64,000 nt of DNA from positions 7,998,001 to 8,062,000 of the forward strand of contig JAMPIQ010000002.1 in the NCBI GenBank assembly GCA_024699855.1, in the 5' to 3' direction. The position numbers and the translations under genes are program-made. Positions within the stretch are counted from its first letter, which is position 1; each line of letters starts with the position of its first letter. The notes below the pieces were generated by a model that had not been told where the DNA came from, did no database searches, and worked only from the letters and a program-made list of their open reading frames with translations. This document shows, one piece after another, positions 1 through 13,006 of the stretch. The stretch is from Aphelenchoides besseyi (Eukaryota > Nematoda > Chromadorea > Rhabditida > Aphelenchoididae).

Positions 1-30
1 TCTATCACAAGTCAGAAACCTTACGGTTAG

Positions 31-339
31 TTTCACACTTTTAAGCATTTTATTTGTGATTTCAAGCTTTCAAATCGAATACATTGCACAGTCGATCATC
101 ATTGCGACTCATTTAACAGTAGTGAATTGAAGTCAAAAACTGATCTTTCGATACAACCACATTTCGCTCATCACGTTGACGCCATTTCTGCTGATCGATC
201 ATTGGATTCGGTTTCCAATTCTGCGTCTGACACATACAAACGACATTCGGCAACAGATCGATTTCCGAAGTGGATCGTTTGCCTTTTCGGTGGTTTGATT
301 CTAATCATGAACTTCCTTCTTGTAACCGTTGCTCTTTGA
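31..339 (+). CDS. Terminal exon of a C-terminally membrane-anchored protein (5' part outside window)
   Basis: The frame is open from a splice-acceptor-like AG at 29-30 to a stop at 337-339; a second possible acceptor lies at 118-119. The protein ends in a hydrophobic stretch of about 20 residues (WIVCLFGGLILIMNFLL...) five residues before the stop, after a polar Ser/Asp/His-rich region, so it looks like a tail-anchored or single-pass C-terminus. A polyadenylation signal AATAAA follows at 383-388, which supports a real 3' end. I do not recognise the family; everything upstream is outside the window. Confidence 0.45.
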   Translation, partial: FHTFKHFICDFKLSNRIHCTVDHHCDSFNSSELKSKTDLSIQPHFAHHVDAISADRSLDSVSNSASDTYKRHSATDRFPKWIVCLFGGLILIMNFLLVTVAL

Positions 340-382
340 TTGTCTTGTACAGAACATTTCACTGCATACTATTCATGTATTC

Positions 383-388
383 AATAAA
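383..388 (+). terminator. Polyadenylation signal AATAAA
   Basis: A canonical hexamer 44 bases after the stop codon of the exon ending at 339. It marks the likely 3' end of that transcript. Confidence 0.5.
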
Positions 389-399
389 CGGGTCATGTA

Positions 400-3300
400 A
401 TTGTCGTTACTGAACTTTTAAACATTAGAATAGTGACGAGTTAAAAAGCACAAAAATCGGCATAATCAACGTGGCTTCTCGAGCAAAGATTAAAGCTGCG
501 TATTCAACACACTAATGTTGTTAGTGGATACTCGCGTTACATTCTAATTTCAACGTTTACTGATGCCTATTACGGAAAACAGGATGTCGACTACAGTAAA
601 TGTCATCGACTTGACATTCGATTTCTTGAGATCTCGATTGGAAGACGTACGTTGGCGTGTTCAATTGTTCCAACAAGCCAATTTGACTGAACAATGAGCA
701 AAATCATTCGATTTCGGACGTTGAATTGATGCGAATTCTGCAGCATTTTTCGTTTTGTTGTGTGTAAAAGAAACTCGAAAGAACTGATTGTTGGAAGTGT
801 ATTCTCCTTAACGACCTTCGAACTTGTTTCATCGATCGAGTGCATTTCACGGACAAGTAAATCACGAGCAAACAAATCGACTTTTGGGTGTGTGGGAAAG
901 AGAACGATAAGACTGAAGCGATGGAGCGGCTCGTTAGTTTTGGACCTTTCGATCGCTTTCAAAATGCAACTGTTCGATTACAATTTTAAACTGTCGGTTG
1001 ACAAATTGCAAGAGAATTTTTGCTGAGTCACTAGTTCTGATGGTGGGAAACGATTAGTCAAAAAGGTTCCTCATTCGACGAACATTCTTTGATCACAACA
1101 AGACCAATAAATCACAGTCGAACCCTTTACACAACCCGTGAGATTGTATTCTGGGAAACGCGTCACATCGCTCGTAAGAAGCACGTGCTATTAACGAATT
1201 GAATTGTAGTCGAGGAGCCGAAAAAGAATATCGAATGATAACGCCAATTCCCGTAATAAACAAACTTATGTGTGTGTACTTAAACAGATTAACTGACACG
1301 AGAGTAAAATACAAAATCTTCGTGTTCCCGCGGCCTTTGTTTCATTTCAACGAATTCTGCAATCTCGGTGCAATGATGCAAATGATCCTAATGCGATTTG
1401 ATTGCCCGTAGGGTTACAAAGAGTGCGCCGTGAAACAAAAGATCGAAACTGCGAACTTTGCAGTTTCGATGGAACAAAGACTGAAAACCATTTGGTTTAC
1501 GAAAGCGCGTACTTTAAAAGTTGTTTGACTTTCTGAGCAATTCACTTCCTCGTTCCACTTCGTCGTTGTTTTGAACTTTTCGGCTTTCGAGTGATTTTTG
1601 AAAGTCCCGCATTCAAACTGAAGGAACGCACGTATCGATTGCTGGTGACGTTCGAATCGCTCTCCGAAGCACTTTGATCTTCCGCTTTTCATTCTCGATT
1701 TAGAATCTTTGGTTGATAAAATCATCGTCTTTATTCTTAATAACACGCCGATTAAACTGTTTTTCTCGTTTCCCTAAAACATTTCGTGTGATCTTGAAAG
1801 CGCAAAGTTGACTACTCGCTGTCGTCGTTGTGTGATTACTTGAGCACTTGGAGTCGAACGTTCGACTTTCGAACAGCCGCAACTTTTATTGGTGACTGTG
1901 CATTTTTTGATTGCGTCGTGTGTTCGATTCGCAACGTCGACATCCAGCTTATCCTCTCGTTGTCGCGCATCGCTTTCGAGCATCAATCTACTTCCTTGTT
2001 TGATGAATTTGTTACGCTGTTAAGTGCATTTAAAGACCAGTTTTGAGTTGAGAGATTAAAGTCAATATTCTCCGAAATGACGTGTTCGATTTCCGGGTCG
2101 ATCGATTAGCTCAGTGTTCAGTTTTCAACAAAGTACAAACCTCAAAGAACTATAGAACGTGACTAATTGATTGTTGGCTGATTGAACATCCAATTTCCGA
2201 CTAACTATCATCGGTCGACGTAAAGGAAACGATTTTCGAAACTCTGCGCACCCTCCACTCTTATCAGTTGGCGCTGATCATCGACTGATGATTTTTAATG
2301 AACTGAAAAAGTCACGTTGTCGATTACAACCGGGTTACGGCGGTTCGATTTTCGTTAACCCTCAACGTCGTTTTTCCTTTCAGTTTACTGTATAGTGTTT
2401 TTAATTTCCAACTTGTTTTTCGTTTCTTCCTGTTTACGTCTTTGATCTTCGATTTTGTGCGCTTTTAATCTTCATCAATAGTCTGCATGTTGTGTACTTT
2501 GATGTACTCACCAATTTGAATTTCTGAACTTCTTCTGTTTGCACGTATCAAGGACAATCCCTTCCATTCACTCTAACGGACCTAATCTCTTCGCCCGTTA
2601 ATCGCCGCAGATGGAATGTTGGTGGCTGTTGGTGAACGTGATCGATCAACGGAAGAACCGAATGCACTCTTTTGATTTTAATTTTCAAAAGGCGGAAGTC
2701 GATTTTCTTCCGTCGACCTCCAAAATCATGACTTTGCCGATTTGCTGCACCGAAATCAAGCGGACGGGAAACTTCCATTGACTGTCGCCTTTAAAGTTTG
2801 TCGCCGTTTGTTTACCCCTTGGTTGTTTAAGTGCTCTCCAATCAATTAGCTTACATGTTTCCTAGGGTTTCTGTCGCTTCGTAATCTCTTCCAGACTCGT
2901 GAGTTGTTGTAAGCGAACGCGGAAGTTGAAAACGTGAGAGGAAGTAAATTGAATCGATTGGAGAACTGTTCCGGCGACGGCACACTTTTAAAGAGCAGAA
3001 GTTGCGAAAATGGTGCGCGAGACTGAATAGTAACGAAAGAATCGAAAACAACGATAATCACGAAACCAAACGAAAGGCGGTTTATCAAAAGCTAGACAAC
3101 ATTTATGAAGAACTTTTCGTCGATTGTGGAAATTTCCCAAGAGCACGAAACAGGCGCACAGAACGAAAGGGCAAACGAGAGGTCTCTCGATTCTCACGTC
3201 GTCGCCAATCACCACGTTTCTCATCGCTAACTATCGGTTTGCAATATGAGAGGCGGTCCCCCCACTCGTGTGCATGATCGATGGAAAGGACTAATTTAGT

Positions 3301-6300
3301 GCACGAGTACCCCAAACTTTGTGCTGCGCAATCGCTCTCCCCGACCGTCCATTGAGTTTTCGTGCCGCGTGCTTTTGGGCGTTGAACGGTCTGATAAGAC
3401 CAACTGGATCGGTATCTTTGATGTGGCGGCTTCACAATTACCATCCGTGGTTTGGGCAATTGCTCAAACGATGAAACCGATTGCCGTTCCTCCGTAAACC
3501 GCTTACTCTCGTAGTCGCGATTCAAAAACAACTTCTGCCGTTCAATTCACGTGAACTTCCAACGATTGCCTGCTGTTCTTTTCCGCATTCAAAGTCGAAA
3601 TCAACGCAAAAACCTTCAGCAGCAAGTGGTCTGTTGGTTCATGATCATAACTGCCGATTAATAAAATCGCTCCGATCAATCGGCAACCACACGCAGCGGG
3701 TGCATTGCGAACGCAAAAATATTTTTTCGTGTTGTCGCATCTTCGAGAAAAAACTTTTTACTTTGAGTTGTCATAAACATTTCGCTTCGAATGAACGTGA
3801 AAGATTTTTGAAATTTGTACGCGATTCACGCTTTCGGTCACAACCTTCGCGGACTATAAAGTACATTGAAGTTCGCGCTATAACGTTAAATTGTTTCAGT
3901 GTTGTATGCTATTTTGATCCCGACCTGAAACGGTCGTTCACGCAATCATTTCGCCTCAACCAAACTTCCCCACTTCTTCGCCTGTCGCAATGGACGACAC
4001 AACAGTTGGGTGAGTTCGTATTTGTTTTCTACAGCCAAAGTAACGATAACTGATCGTAACCACTTGTCAGAAAGAGAGTTCGAGATTTTAAAACGACGTT
4101 TAGTTGGACATTTTCACCAACGTTGAAACGTGTAATTGAACCCAACAGTCCGGTAATTGCCAAACCAAATTACGGGGTCGAAAAGAAGTAATTCGAACGT
4201 TTGCAGCCAAATGTTCAGACAATCAACGGCCCTATGAGCATAATTTGCGGCTGAAACAAGTTTGAATGAATTGAAAATGAGCGTTCCGTTTGTTTGTCTT
4301 TGATGTTAACGGAAATTAGTTAATCGATCGTGAATTGAAATGAATTCTACTAACGACCACCTTATTCGATAACCGCATTTAAACGTTTCATTACTCCCAC
4401 CTTTAAAAATCCAGCGTTCCATGACTCACATCTATTGGACCTGCACGCTCAATGAGAAAGCTTTTTGTTCGATAGTCACTTGTGTTCTCAGTTGTAATCA
4501 CCGACTTCTGCTAATGACCTTCAGAAATAACCGAGTTTTCTCGAGCAACCACAAATTGAATCTCAGAACCAAATGAGTCATATAGCAAGGTAGTTATTCC
4601 GGGGTTTCGTATCGTAAAAGCCAAAATCGTAACGTTAATTTCACGGCCCATTCAGAAGTTAGTGTGTGGGTTAATTGCCGAAGAAGTGAGTTCGAGCGAA
4701 AGTTTTTGCTCAAATCCAATTACTTACCTTTGTTTTCGTATTTCTGCGGAAATCCGAAAAGTTGAAACGTTATGATTGGCTTCGACTAATACAAAAATTA
4801 ATCAGTTAACTTTTCAACCGATCAAACACCAGCCAATGATACTCCAACATATTCTCCGTATCTTCGCTCTTTTCGTAATTAGCTCTCCGTTCACTCTCGA
4901 CTCCACATACCGTACGCTCATCTTTGTACCGACTATTCGATTAATGAGTGTTATTGTCGTTGAATTTTATGTCTTTTCAACTCCAATTTCGACGAACTTC
5001 AAATTCTTCTCTATACGAATGGCCATCTAATTACACGGTAGTAAACGCAAATTCGTAAAATGTGTTGCGCACTTTTTTATCAATTCGCTTCTCAGTACAC
5101 GGGTTTCCATGCAAGACGGCAGTTGAAAGACCTGTTGAGATTCACGGTTGATTACGGGAATTTGAAGTTCGAGGACGAAATTTCAAATTTGAATACTGTG
5201 GTTTCTTTTGCTACTTCGAATTCTTCTTGGATTCGAGAACAAATGTGTCTGAGGACGTTTTGTTTTTTTGACGAAAACGACAGACGGAAATCGGATGCCA
5301 TTTTTTGAAGATCACTTTCAAAAATCGCGACTTTTTTGACAAGTGAACGGCGCTCCTGGATTTTCGGTTTGGGGCTGATCGTTGTCTTTAACTACCAACA
5401 GACTTGTTAAACGCCTACGAACATCAGTTAGAGATCAACAGAGTAAGCGTTGCAGTAAACGATAGGACTGAAAGTAATTAGTTTTCAATTGGACAACAAC
5501 TTTTAAATGTCAACCCAATTGCTCCCAACACACTTGATTGCTCACCACCGTTTTTGCGAGCATCTGCTTTCGTTTAAATGACCCACTTATTCGTTTGTCT
5601 CATGAACACGTTTGGTGGCCAACAAGACGCCACAAAGATCGACAATCCAGGAAGATGAACAGACGCTTATCGTCTTGACGTTCTCGGCCGTTTGGTTTGA
5701 AGCAATCGATCAGTTAGAGAGCGGTTTGCAGATCGAAGAACAAAAACAACTGATGGGCTGAAGGGTAACAAATAACCAAATTGTGACTTCGAACATCGCA
5801 TATGTTAACGTGTCTTCGCTCCTAATACAGAAACATCGTTCTTGATGCTTATATAGTAAGCTAAGGTCGATTAATCTGCACAATGACGTTATATTTAGGA
5901 AGAGATTTGTTGTTTAGAAGATTTTAAGTTCCAACTTTTCGTTTTTACTCACGAACCGCAGAACTCAAACCGAACACTTCGACTCGTCTGCCTGCCGATC
6001 AGCAAAGAACATCACGATCGTTCTCTTTTGGCGACATTTTCTAAGTTTTCTGGGCGACCGCCTGTTCGGTTTCGATTGTCGGTTGGCAAAACGAATGATG
6101 TCGTTTAATGACAAACTGAATTCCGCGGTTTCTTTCGTTCATTGACAATCCGCCGCTATCACGCGCAATCACACCGTTTTTTGGACATTGAACGAGTTGA
6201 TCGTTCGAAATGTTCTACACGACATTTCAAACCGTTCAATTTGGAACAAAAGTTCCATCATCTGCCTTTTCATTCCCCGAGAATTGTATCTAATCGTCAC

Positions 6301-6700
6301 GAACCGATGGTATTTCGAGACGCGTAAACATTTCGTGCAGAAAATTGTACTCGTGAGTTGTACGTAACCATTAGCTTGACAATCATCTACCGTGATTTCT
6401 ATACGGTAGCTGGGATTGTAATTAGTGATTCTTTCGCTTGTCAAAACGGTTTCTATCCTTCAAATTGAATTCAAATTGTTGGTGTTGTGTGGAAATTAGT
6501 CGAAATATCAAATCGAACTCAAGCAACTTTGAGTGGTTTGGTTCATTTAGTAGACGACAAATCAGTCTCACATCAAACATCCTCAATGAAACCAACTCTT
6601 ACAACCGTTTGTCTTTAAATCGAATTACTTGATCTTCATATTCTGCGGCTACATTTGATCGCAAACTTGGGAGCTCTAACCAGCTACTTACAGTAACACA
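400..6700. other. Intergenic stretch without a convincing gene
   Basis: Both strands hold only short or compositionally odd open frames. The longest (3481-4053 plus, 190 codons; 3103-3531 minus, 142 codons) are rich in Phe, Cys, Ser and Arg, show no domain pattern and lack matching splice sites. It may hold 5' regulatory DNA for the DM-domain gene downstream or large introns of a neighbour, but I cannot show either. Confidence 0.5.
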
Positions 6701-6713
6701 GAAGTTGGGGCGG

Positions 6714-6722
6714 TACATAAAA
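6714..6722 (+). promoter_or_regulatory. TATA-like element upstream of the DM-domain gene
   Basis: An ACATAAAAG motif lies about 130 bases before the proposed start codon at 6850. Position and sequence fit a TATA-type core promoter; there is no direct evidence of use. Confidence 0.3.
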
Positions 6723-6849
6723 GGATTTGCTAACTCTCTCCGCCCTACGCAGAGTTTTGTTTTTTGCGTTCAATGTTGCTCATTTGCAGTGTTTGTGGAC
6801 GCAAGCAGCTTAAAGATCAAAACGTTCATTGAAACACGTGAAATAGAAA

Positions 6850-9376
6850 ATGAGCGCAATTAACCGTGAGGACGTCGAGAATCCGCGGAACCGCGAAGTC
6901 AGTATTTAAGCTCAAAGATTCTCAAATTCTGCGTCTTTACAGCTTCTTTTTGCTTTTACCGTACACTCTTCTCACTGTTTTCTGTTTCAGAGCTGTCATC
7001 TCGACTAGCGAATTGTCAACCGAAGTACCGGTGGTGTCCGTTCAGCTGCCTGCAGGGACGGAGATTGTTGTCGAAGCTCAGGTGCTGACTTCGGACGTGG
7101 ATGTCACAATCGCTGAACAGGTATGGTCACCTGAAAACTAAAATCGAATCATAAAACACAATAAAAGACGTGAAACCACAATTTACGTCATTTGTTGTCA
7201 ATTCAATCGTTGCAAATTGAATCCGCATACAAACGGTTCAAAAGAACTACGTTGTTGAGTTGAATGACAAGTCGCTAAGCGACGACAACTGAGAATCTTG
7301 AAAGTTTGTGATGCAAAATGTCGAAAGTATTGATTTGATTTGGTCACGAAGTCGAATGAGCGTGACTACCAGAAGAAAACAGCCTTCTCACCCGCAGATT
7401 AAATCAAAGACAATTGTGGACTACAAATCTTTGTGACTGTTTGTGTTTAGCCACATTAAATTGGCGTTTGATTTCATCTCAAGTCCATGACGATATTCAT
7501 GTAGTCACTAGTGACGATCTAGATTTGTTGGGTACATCAATTGAGTCGAACTACAGAAAATCGAATTTACGTTGAATGTTTTTACAACTACAGTAGTCGC
7601 GGAAATTTGCAAGGGTGGAGCTCAAAAAGAAGTTTGTATTCACAAGAACTCTTCGTGTCTTCTGTTATATCTACCCAAATATCTTCCTGCTTATTTTCGA
7701 CAACCTCAAATTATACACCGAAAGTCGTCAAATGGTTTCACATACTTCTCCTCTATTTTTTATAAGTAGAATCTCGAAATAAACAACAATAATCGTTGAT
7801 ATTTGTTTAGTAGCTTAATGTTGAGTTATTTTCAGCAAAAACAGGCGAATTCGCAGCTTCCCGGTGGCATCAAGAATCAGAACATGATGATTGCATGTGG
7901 ACAGCGTGGTAGCCCATTGACTAAAAATTCGGCTGGTGGTCCAATGAGAACTTTGTTCTGTAGAAAATGCGAAGGTCATGGTCAACAGGTCGTTTTGAAA
8001 GGTGAGTCAAATGAAATAAAAAGTTTATGTTGTTTTCTTAAGGTCATGCTTCTTCATGTCCCTACAACTCGTGCACGTGCAAAACCTGTGCAAATGTAAT
8101 GTCTATGAGAGCGAATGCAATCATTCGACGTTACCGTACACGAACTTCGGATTGTGGTTTGGTATTGAAACCCGTGCACTTTAAAAATGGGAATACTCGT
8201 AAGTCGACGATTGAATGTAACAATACGATTCGATTGTTAAGGGCTTCGAGTTTTCCCGAAATTCATTAGTGAAGAGGAGTGTTTGCCGATTCCATCAGAT
8301 CAAAAGAACGGAATTCGACGTGAGAGCCGAAGTACGGACGACCAAGAAATGTCATCTCGCGAGTCTTCGGCGAGTATTCAACAGATGTTGTTAAGTTCCG
8401 ATGGAATCGATGTTCCAACGCAAAACTACAATACGAAAATACAGCTACCAATTACTAAAACAGTTAGTATGCGTAATATCCCGCAAGGTAGCATTCAAGT
8501 AAGAACATCGCCTCGTACAATGTCATTTTTTCGTTTTTCCAGGATGATTTGAACTCTCGAGATTCGCCGAAACGTGCACATTCGCACTCTCCAGTTCTTA
8601 TGGAAACTGGATCACCATCCGAAGGAGTGAATAACAATTCGGAACAACACGGTTCAACACAAAGTCTAAGCACAAACTTATCGTTTGCTCCAAGCGGTCA
8701 GTTTGCTCCGCCAACAAGTCAACAGTTTTCCGCTCCTACAGTTACTTCCAATGATCAATTGACTCAACAAAACAATGCAATAATGAGTATGCTGGCCCAA
8801 ATGTTACAACAACAAGCTCAACAACAATCGTCGACTATTCAACCACAAAACTTCAATGGTCGTCTTTTTCCATTTCAATCTCAACCACAGACCACAACAT
8901 CAACTTTTTATAACTCCATATCGCAATCAAACTTAACAAACCAAACGGTTAGCGCTCTGCTTCAACAAATGCAACACAATTCGGGCAACACACCTATTAC
9001 TTCAACTGCGCCAAACACACCACCTATCTCTCAATCGTTTCTAATGGGCGGTTCGTTGACCAACGTTGCAACTCCGGTGGTTAGTTCCGCTTTTTACAGT
9101 CCGGTTAACGAACCGCGTACCACTGAGTATCAACAAAATGGTAATCAAATTATTCGAATCGATAAAATGATTTTATTCTTAGGTTTTCAACATTTTGTAA
9201 CTGAAGAACCACGATACCAATCTTTTACTAATACTCTCGCATTGAATGCTGAAGGAATGAAACGTTTGAGCGATCCACGCTATCGACAATTCTTGACTAC
9301 AGTATTCGAATTGGAACGTCAAATCTTTCAAAGTGAACAATCACAAACTACAAACGGAGTTTTCAATTATCATTAG
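6850..9376 (+). CDS. DM-domain (doublesex/mab-3-related) transcription factor
   Basis: Probable sequence-specific DNA-binding regulator of the DMRT family, nuclear, often linked to sex-specific or neuronal development. The zinc module spans exons 3-4: FCRKCEGHG, then a conserved KGHASSCP, then CTCKTCANV and a basic [10 protein letters not shown] recognition helix, giving the intertwined Cys/His pattern of DM domains. Exons: exon 2 to 7120, then 7836-8001, 8043-8198, 8242-8498, 8543-9140 and 9183-9376; from exon 3 these sum to a multiple of three. Introns are 41-44 nt except the large one before 7836. The C-terminal half is Gln/Ser/Asn-rich, like an activation region. The first exon is unsure: ATG at 6850 gives a short exon whose donor and the AG at about 6990-6992 can be paired in more than one way. 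The residues after the DM domain ([14 protein letters not shown]) look conserved rather than random. Confidence 0.85.
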
Positions 9377-9934
9377 TTTTCTCTTAAGTTTGTACAATGA
9401 TCTCAACTCTTCTTTTTTTGATTGCAATCTTAAATTGCTTTTATGTAGCACTTCGGGTTCACTCTTCAAGTCAACATTTACGAACTTAACCCGTTGAGTC
9501 AATTACAATACAAAGTCACTTTCGGAACCGTAGATTTGGTTCAAACAGCTGATCCCTATCGACCATCAACCTTCTTAATCAACGGTCATTCCTTAACAAT
9601 CTGTGTGCACTTCAAATTTCCGATAGTTCAAATTTTCTTCAACGATTACGCACTTCGTTAGTTCAACTTGTTTGTCAAATCGTATCTCATTTTCCTCCGC
9701 AGTTTTCGTTGTAGTAGACGTGCAGTGAAAGCATTGGGACAGTCACTTATTTAATCGAAAGCCAATTGAGTTGACAGTTTCAATATTTCGACGCATAATT
9801 CCGATCTTCTTTAACTCGCAGTTTGCAATCCACTTTTCAGGTGTGTTTTCAGTTTGTAGGAATGAAAAGATTTCTGTTGCGGAGATTAAAAAGTTTGTCA
9901 CAGAAAGTGTTTATTTACAAGTTCATTACACTTC
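9377..9934. other. Convergent intergenic region between DM gene and LRIG gene
   Basis: AT-rich DNA between two genes that end tail to tail. It should contain both 3' UTRs. No clear polyadenylation hexamer or other feature stands out. Confidence 0.4.
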
Positions 9935-12900
9935 CTAATCGAACGTACCTCGTGGTTGTTTGTTCAACGGATGTTCTGACTCGTTGGATTCCGAATCGTC
10001 GGCTCGTTGTTTCGTTTTTCTTTTTCTCCAAATCCAAAATGACCACGTGGACAAAATCACAAAAATGAAAGTAACAGCGCTAATGAAACACCAAAAAACG
10101 ATTGACCAGTGAATTGAAGACAAAATGACAGTTTCATTTTCTGTTGATGTTCGTTGATTAACGTAACTTCTTGCCGCTTTCAATTCAAAATCGCTTCCAA
10201 GTCTTGATCCACGTACTATGAGATAGGCGGTTTGACTCGAAAGAAATTGATTTCCATTCACGTACAACTCACAGGTCACAGTCCCGTTATTTATAATTGA
10301 GATCTAGAGAAGGAAATAAAGGAGCGGACTCAAGTGTTCATACCTCGGGAATAATCAAAATTTGACCGTGCGCTTTGGTGAAGACTCGGCGCCCAGTCTC
10401 ATTGAACGGCACACTTCCATTCCAGAGCCAACGGATTTCAAACGGTTGGCGAACGACAGTCGAACAATCAAAGAAAACCGGAGAGTCACCGTTAAATGTT
10501 TTCGTCTTCAACGGCTTCTTAAATGCACGTTCTGAAACGAACTATTGAATGCTTATAGATTGTTTGATTACCGTAAACCGAAAGTTCAGCACTATGGGAA
10601 GCGAGGCCAGCATCAGAACTTGCTTTGCACGAGTAGTTGCCGGAATCATGTAGTGACACGTTGAGCAGATAAATGCCGTCATCTTGCTCTCGAATGTGCA
10701 ATCGACGTTCAACGGCTGCGGGAAATTCGCCGTTTTTATCGTCTTTTACCCAACGAATCACGGGTTGCGGATCTCCAGTGGCTTTACAGCTGAGAAGTGC
10801 ATTGTGTCCTACCAAGACCGCTTGATCAAACGGTCGAACGATAATTTGGGGTTTTCGTTGAACGGCGACTGTTGATAAATCCGAATAATAACTTCCAAAA
10901 GTGCTCTCGACCACGCACTGATATTCAGCTTGGTCAGAGGGTTCGGAGTTTAAGACTTGAAGACTGCTGTACACAAATTCGTTTCCACTCTTCGGATTCC
11001 GATCGCCGTGGGTATAATTGGATTGGAATACGAATTTCTGACTCTTCGGTTTGACCACCTCAGCCACGCCCTTGCGATAAACTTTCCATGAGATTTTTAA
11101 AGGCGAACGACCGTAACCCGAACAAGAAAGCTCAGCGGTTTGTCCGACCAGGACCTTAACTAATGGATGCGGATATTGAATCAGTCGTACAACGGGGCTT
11201 TCTTCTTTACCGCAAGTCAACTCATCAATCGGAATTTCGACCAGATTTTTACCAACGTGTTCCACTGGAGTTTGACAAACGGCGACAATTTTTGTTGTTG
11301 AATTCGCGTTTTTGCTCAACCATCGACGGAATGAATTTAGTTTGCAGTCACATAAAAGCGAGCGGGTGTTGAGCTGTCTGCAATAAGCAATTGAACATAG
11401 ACAACTGAATGGTGACTTACAAATCTGCTAAATCACTAAAAGAATCGCCAACGATTGTAACAATCGGATTGTCGCGAAGATCCAAAGACTTCAATGTGGG
11501 GAATTGACGAAATGAATTCGCAGGCAAATGTCGAATTTGATTCGAAGCAAAATGAAGTATCCGAAGAGACGGCAAAGTAAAGTTCTTGAAAACGGTTTGA
11601 TCTTCAATGCAAACAGCAAGATTGTTGTCAGAAAAATCTCTAAAGATCAATATAATGTTGAACACGAACAAGGAGCTTACATTTCAACTAAGGATTTTAA
11701 GCCTCGCAACGAATTAGTTTGAATTGATTCCAATTTGTTCGAGGCCAAAGATAAGAACTCTAAGTATTCCAACGGAAATTGCGCACCATTCAATCGTCCC
11801 AGTTGATTCCCGTTCAAATATAAGCGTTTTAGTTCGGGCACATACGACCAAGTGTTCATTGGTATGGAGTTGAGTTGATTGTAGCTCAGGTCTCTATAGT
11901 CCACATTGGTTAATCACCCGCCAATTCTTTCGCTTACAATTCGCGCAGAGAACTCAAACCGTAGAGAGCACCATCTGACAAATTTGTTGGATCGATTCGA
12001 TTTGCCGACAAGTTCAAAGACCGCAGATTGTCGAGACCGTGGAAGGCGGCAGCTTGAACTTTTAGTTGATTTCGCGCCAAATTCAACGTCTCCAGCGAGC
12101 TGAGAGAGTTGAAGGTGAGAGGTCGAATGAGATGCAAACGATTTCGACTCAAATCTCTAAACTCGAGATAAACAACTAGTTGAGACTTCTTACTCACAAG
12201 CTACGCAAATGACTCAAATCACGAAACATCTCAGCGGAAAGCTCCGAAATACGATTTTTTGCCAAACGAATTGACTGCAAATTTTGAAGCGACGCAAAAT
12301 GATCGTCAGTTAGATGGCCAATCAAGTTGTTGCCGAGATCTCTGCAATTCAACGATAACCATGCCACGTCGATTACTTACAGTCGAGTTAAAGCGGTTGA
12401 ATTTAACGGAACGGAAACTGTTGGCCAAACAGAAATTCGATTTCGAGTCAAATCGACGTGCTCGATTTTGGATAAACGAATGAGATCGTCGCTGTCAACA
12501 ATCGAAATTGCATTTGCACGCCTGAAGGTTGTTGTTGAAAAGCTAAATTTTACTTACAAGTCGAGATGCTTAAGTCCCGTAAACAAGTCGACAGCTAGCG
12601 GTACCCGATCGAAATTGTTTTTGCGTAACTCCAACGATTTCAATCGTGGAATAGAAGAGAACACGTTTTGAGGTATTTGTGAAAGATTGTTGTCGTTGAG
12701 ATCGCTAAACAATAGGATAATGTCCATCAACAATTTGCCTACAGAAATTCAAGTGAGTTGAGATCTTTAAAGACATTAAGTGGCAAATCGGCAATAACAT
12801 TTCCTTGAAGTCGTCTGAATAGAATGATTACTGCAAGATTTTGTTCCTTACAATCGTTTCACGTTTTTTGGGATAGAAAGTGGAATCTTCGTTAACCCAC

Positions 12901-13006
12901 GTCGTGCACAGTCGACAACATCCGAATTGCAATCGCATTCATTTGGACACAATGCACTTGTCGGCGTTAAAAGGAAGATCAATGCTACCAACCAATTGCA
13001 TCGCAT
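9935..13006 (-). CDS. LRIG-like receptor: leucine-rich repeats, three Ig domains, transmembrane segment
   Basis: Single-pass surface protein with the architecture of LRIG/Lambik/SMA-10, which modulate growth-factor receptors and, in C. elegans, BMP signalling. It starts at an ATG at 13006 with a signal peptide, then a cysteine-rich LRR cap (LCPNECDCNSDVVDC). A run of LRRs follows between about 12.9 and 11.4 kb, many on separate small exons. An LRR C-terminal cap (LLCDCKLNSFRRWL) lies near 11.35 kb. Three Ig-like domains follow between 11.3 and 10.2 kb, with C..W..C signatures such as AELSCSG, WKVYR and AEYQCVV. The transmembrane helix is near 10.1 kb (VFWCFISAVTFIFVIL) with a short basic-acidic tail to the stop at 9935. 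Introns are mostly 40-60 nt. Order and number of domains make LRIG the best call; not every exon edge was fixed. Confidence 0.85.

Noticed and set aside
3481..4053. 190-codon plus-strand open frame
   Set aside because: Long, but amino-acid make-up (Phe, Cys, Ser, Arg) is like translated non-coding DNA, with no domain, no splice partners and an overlapping minus-strand frame of similar length.
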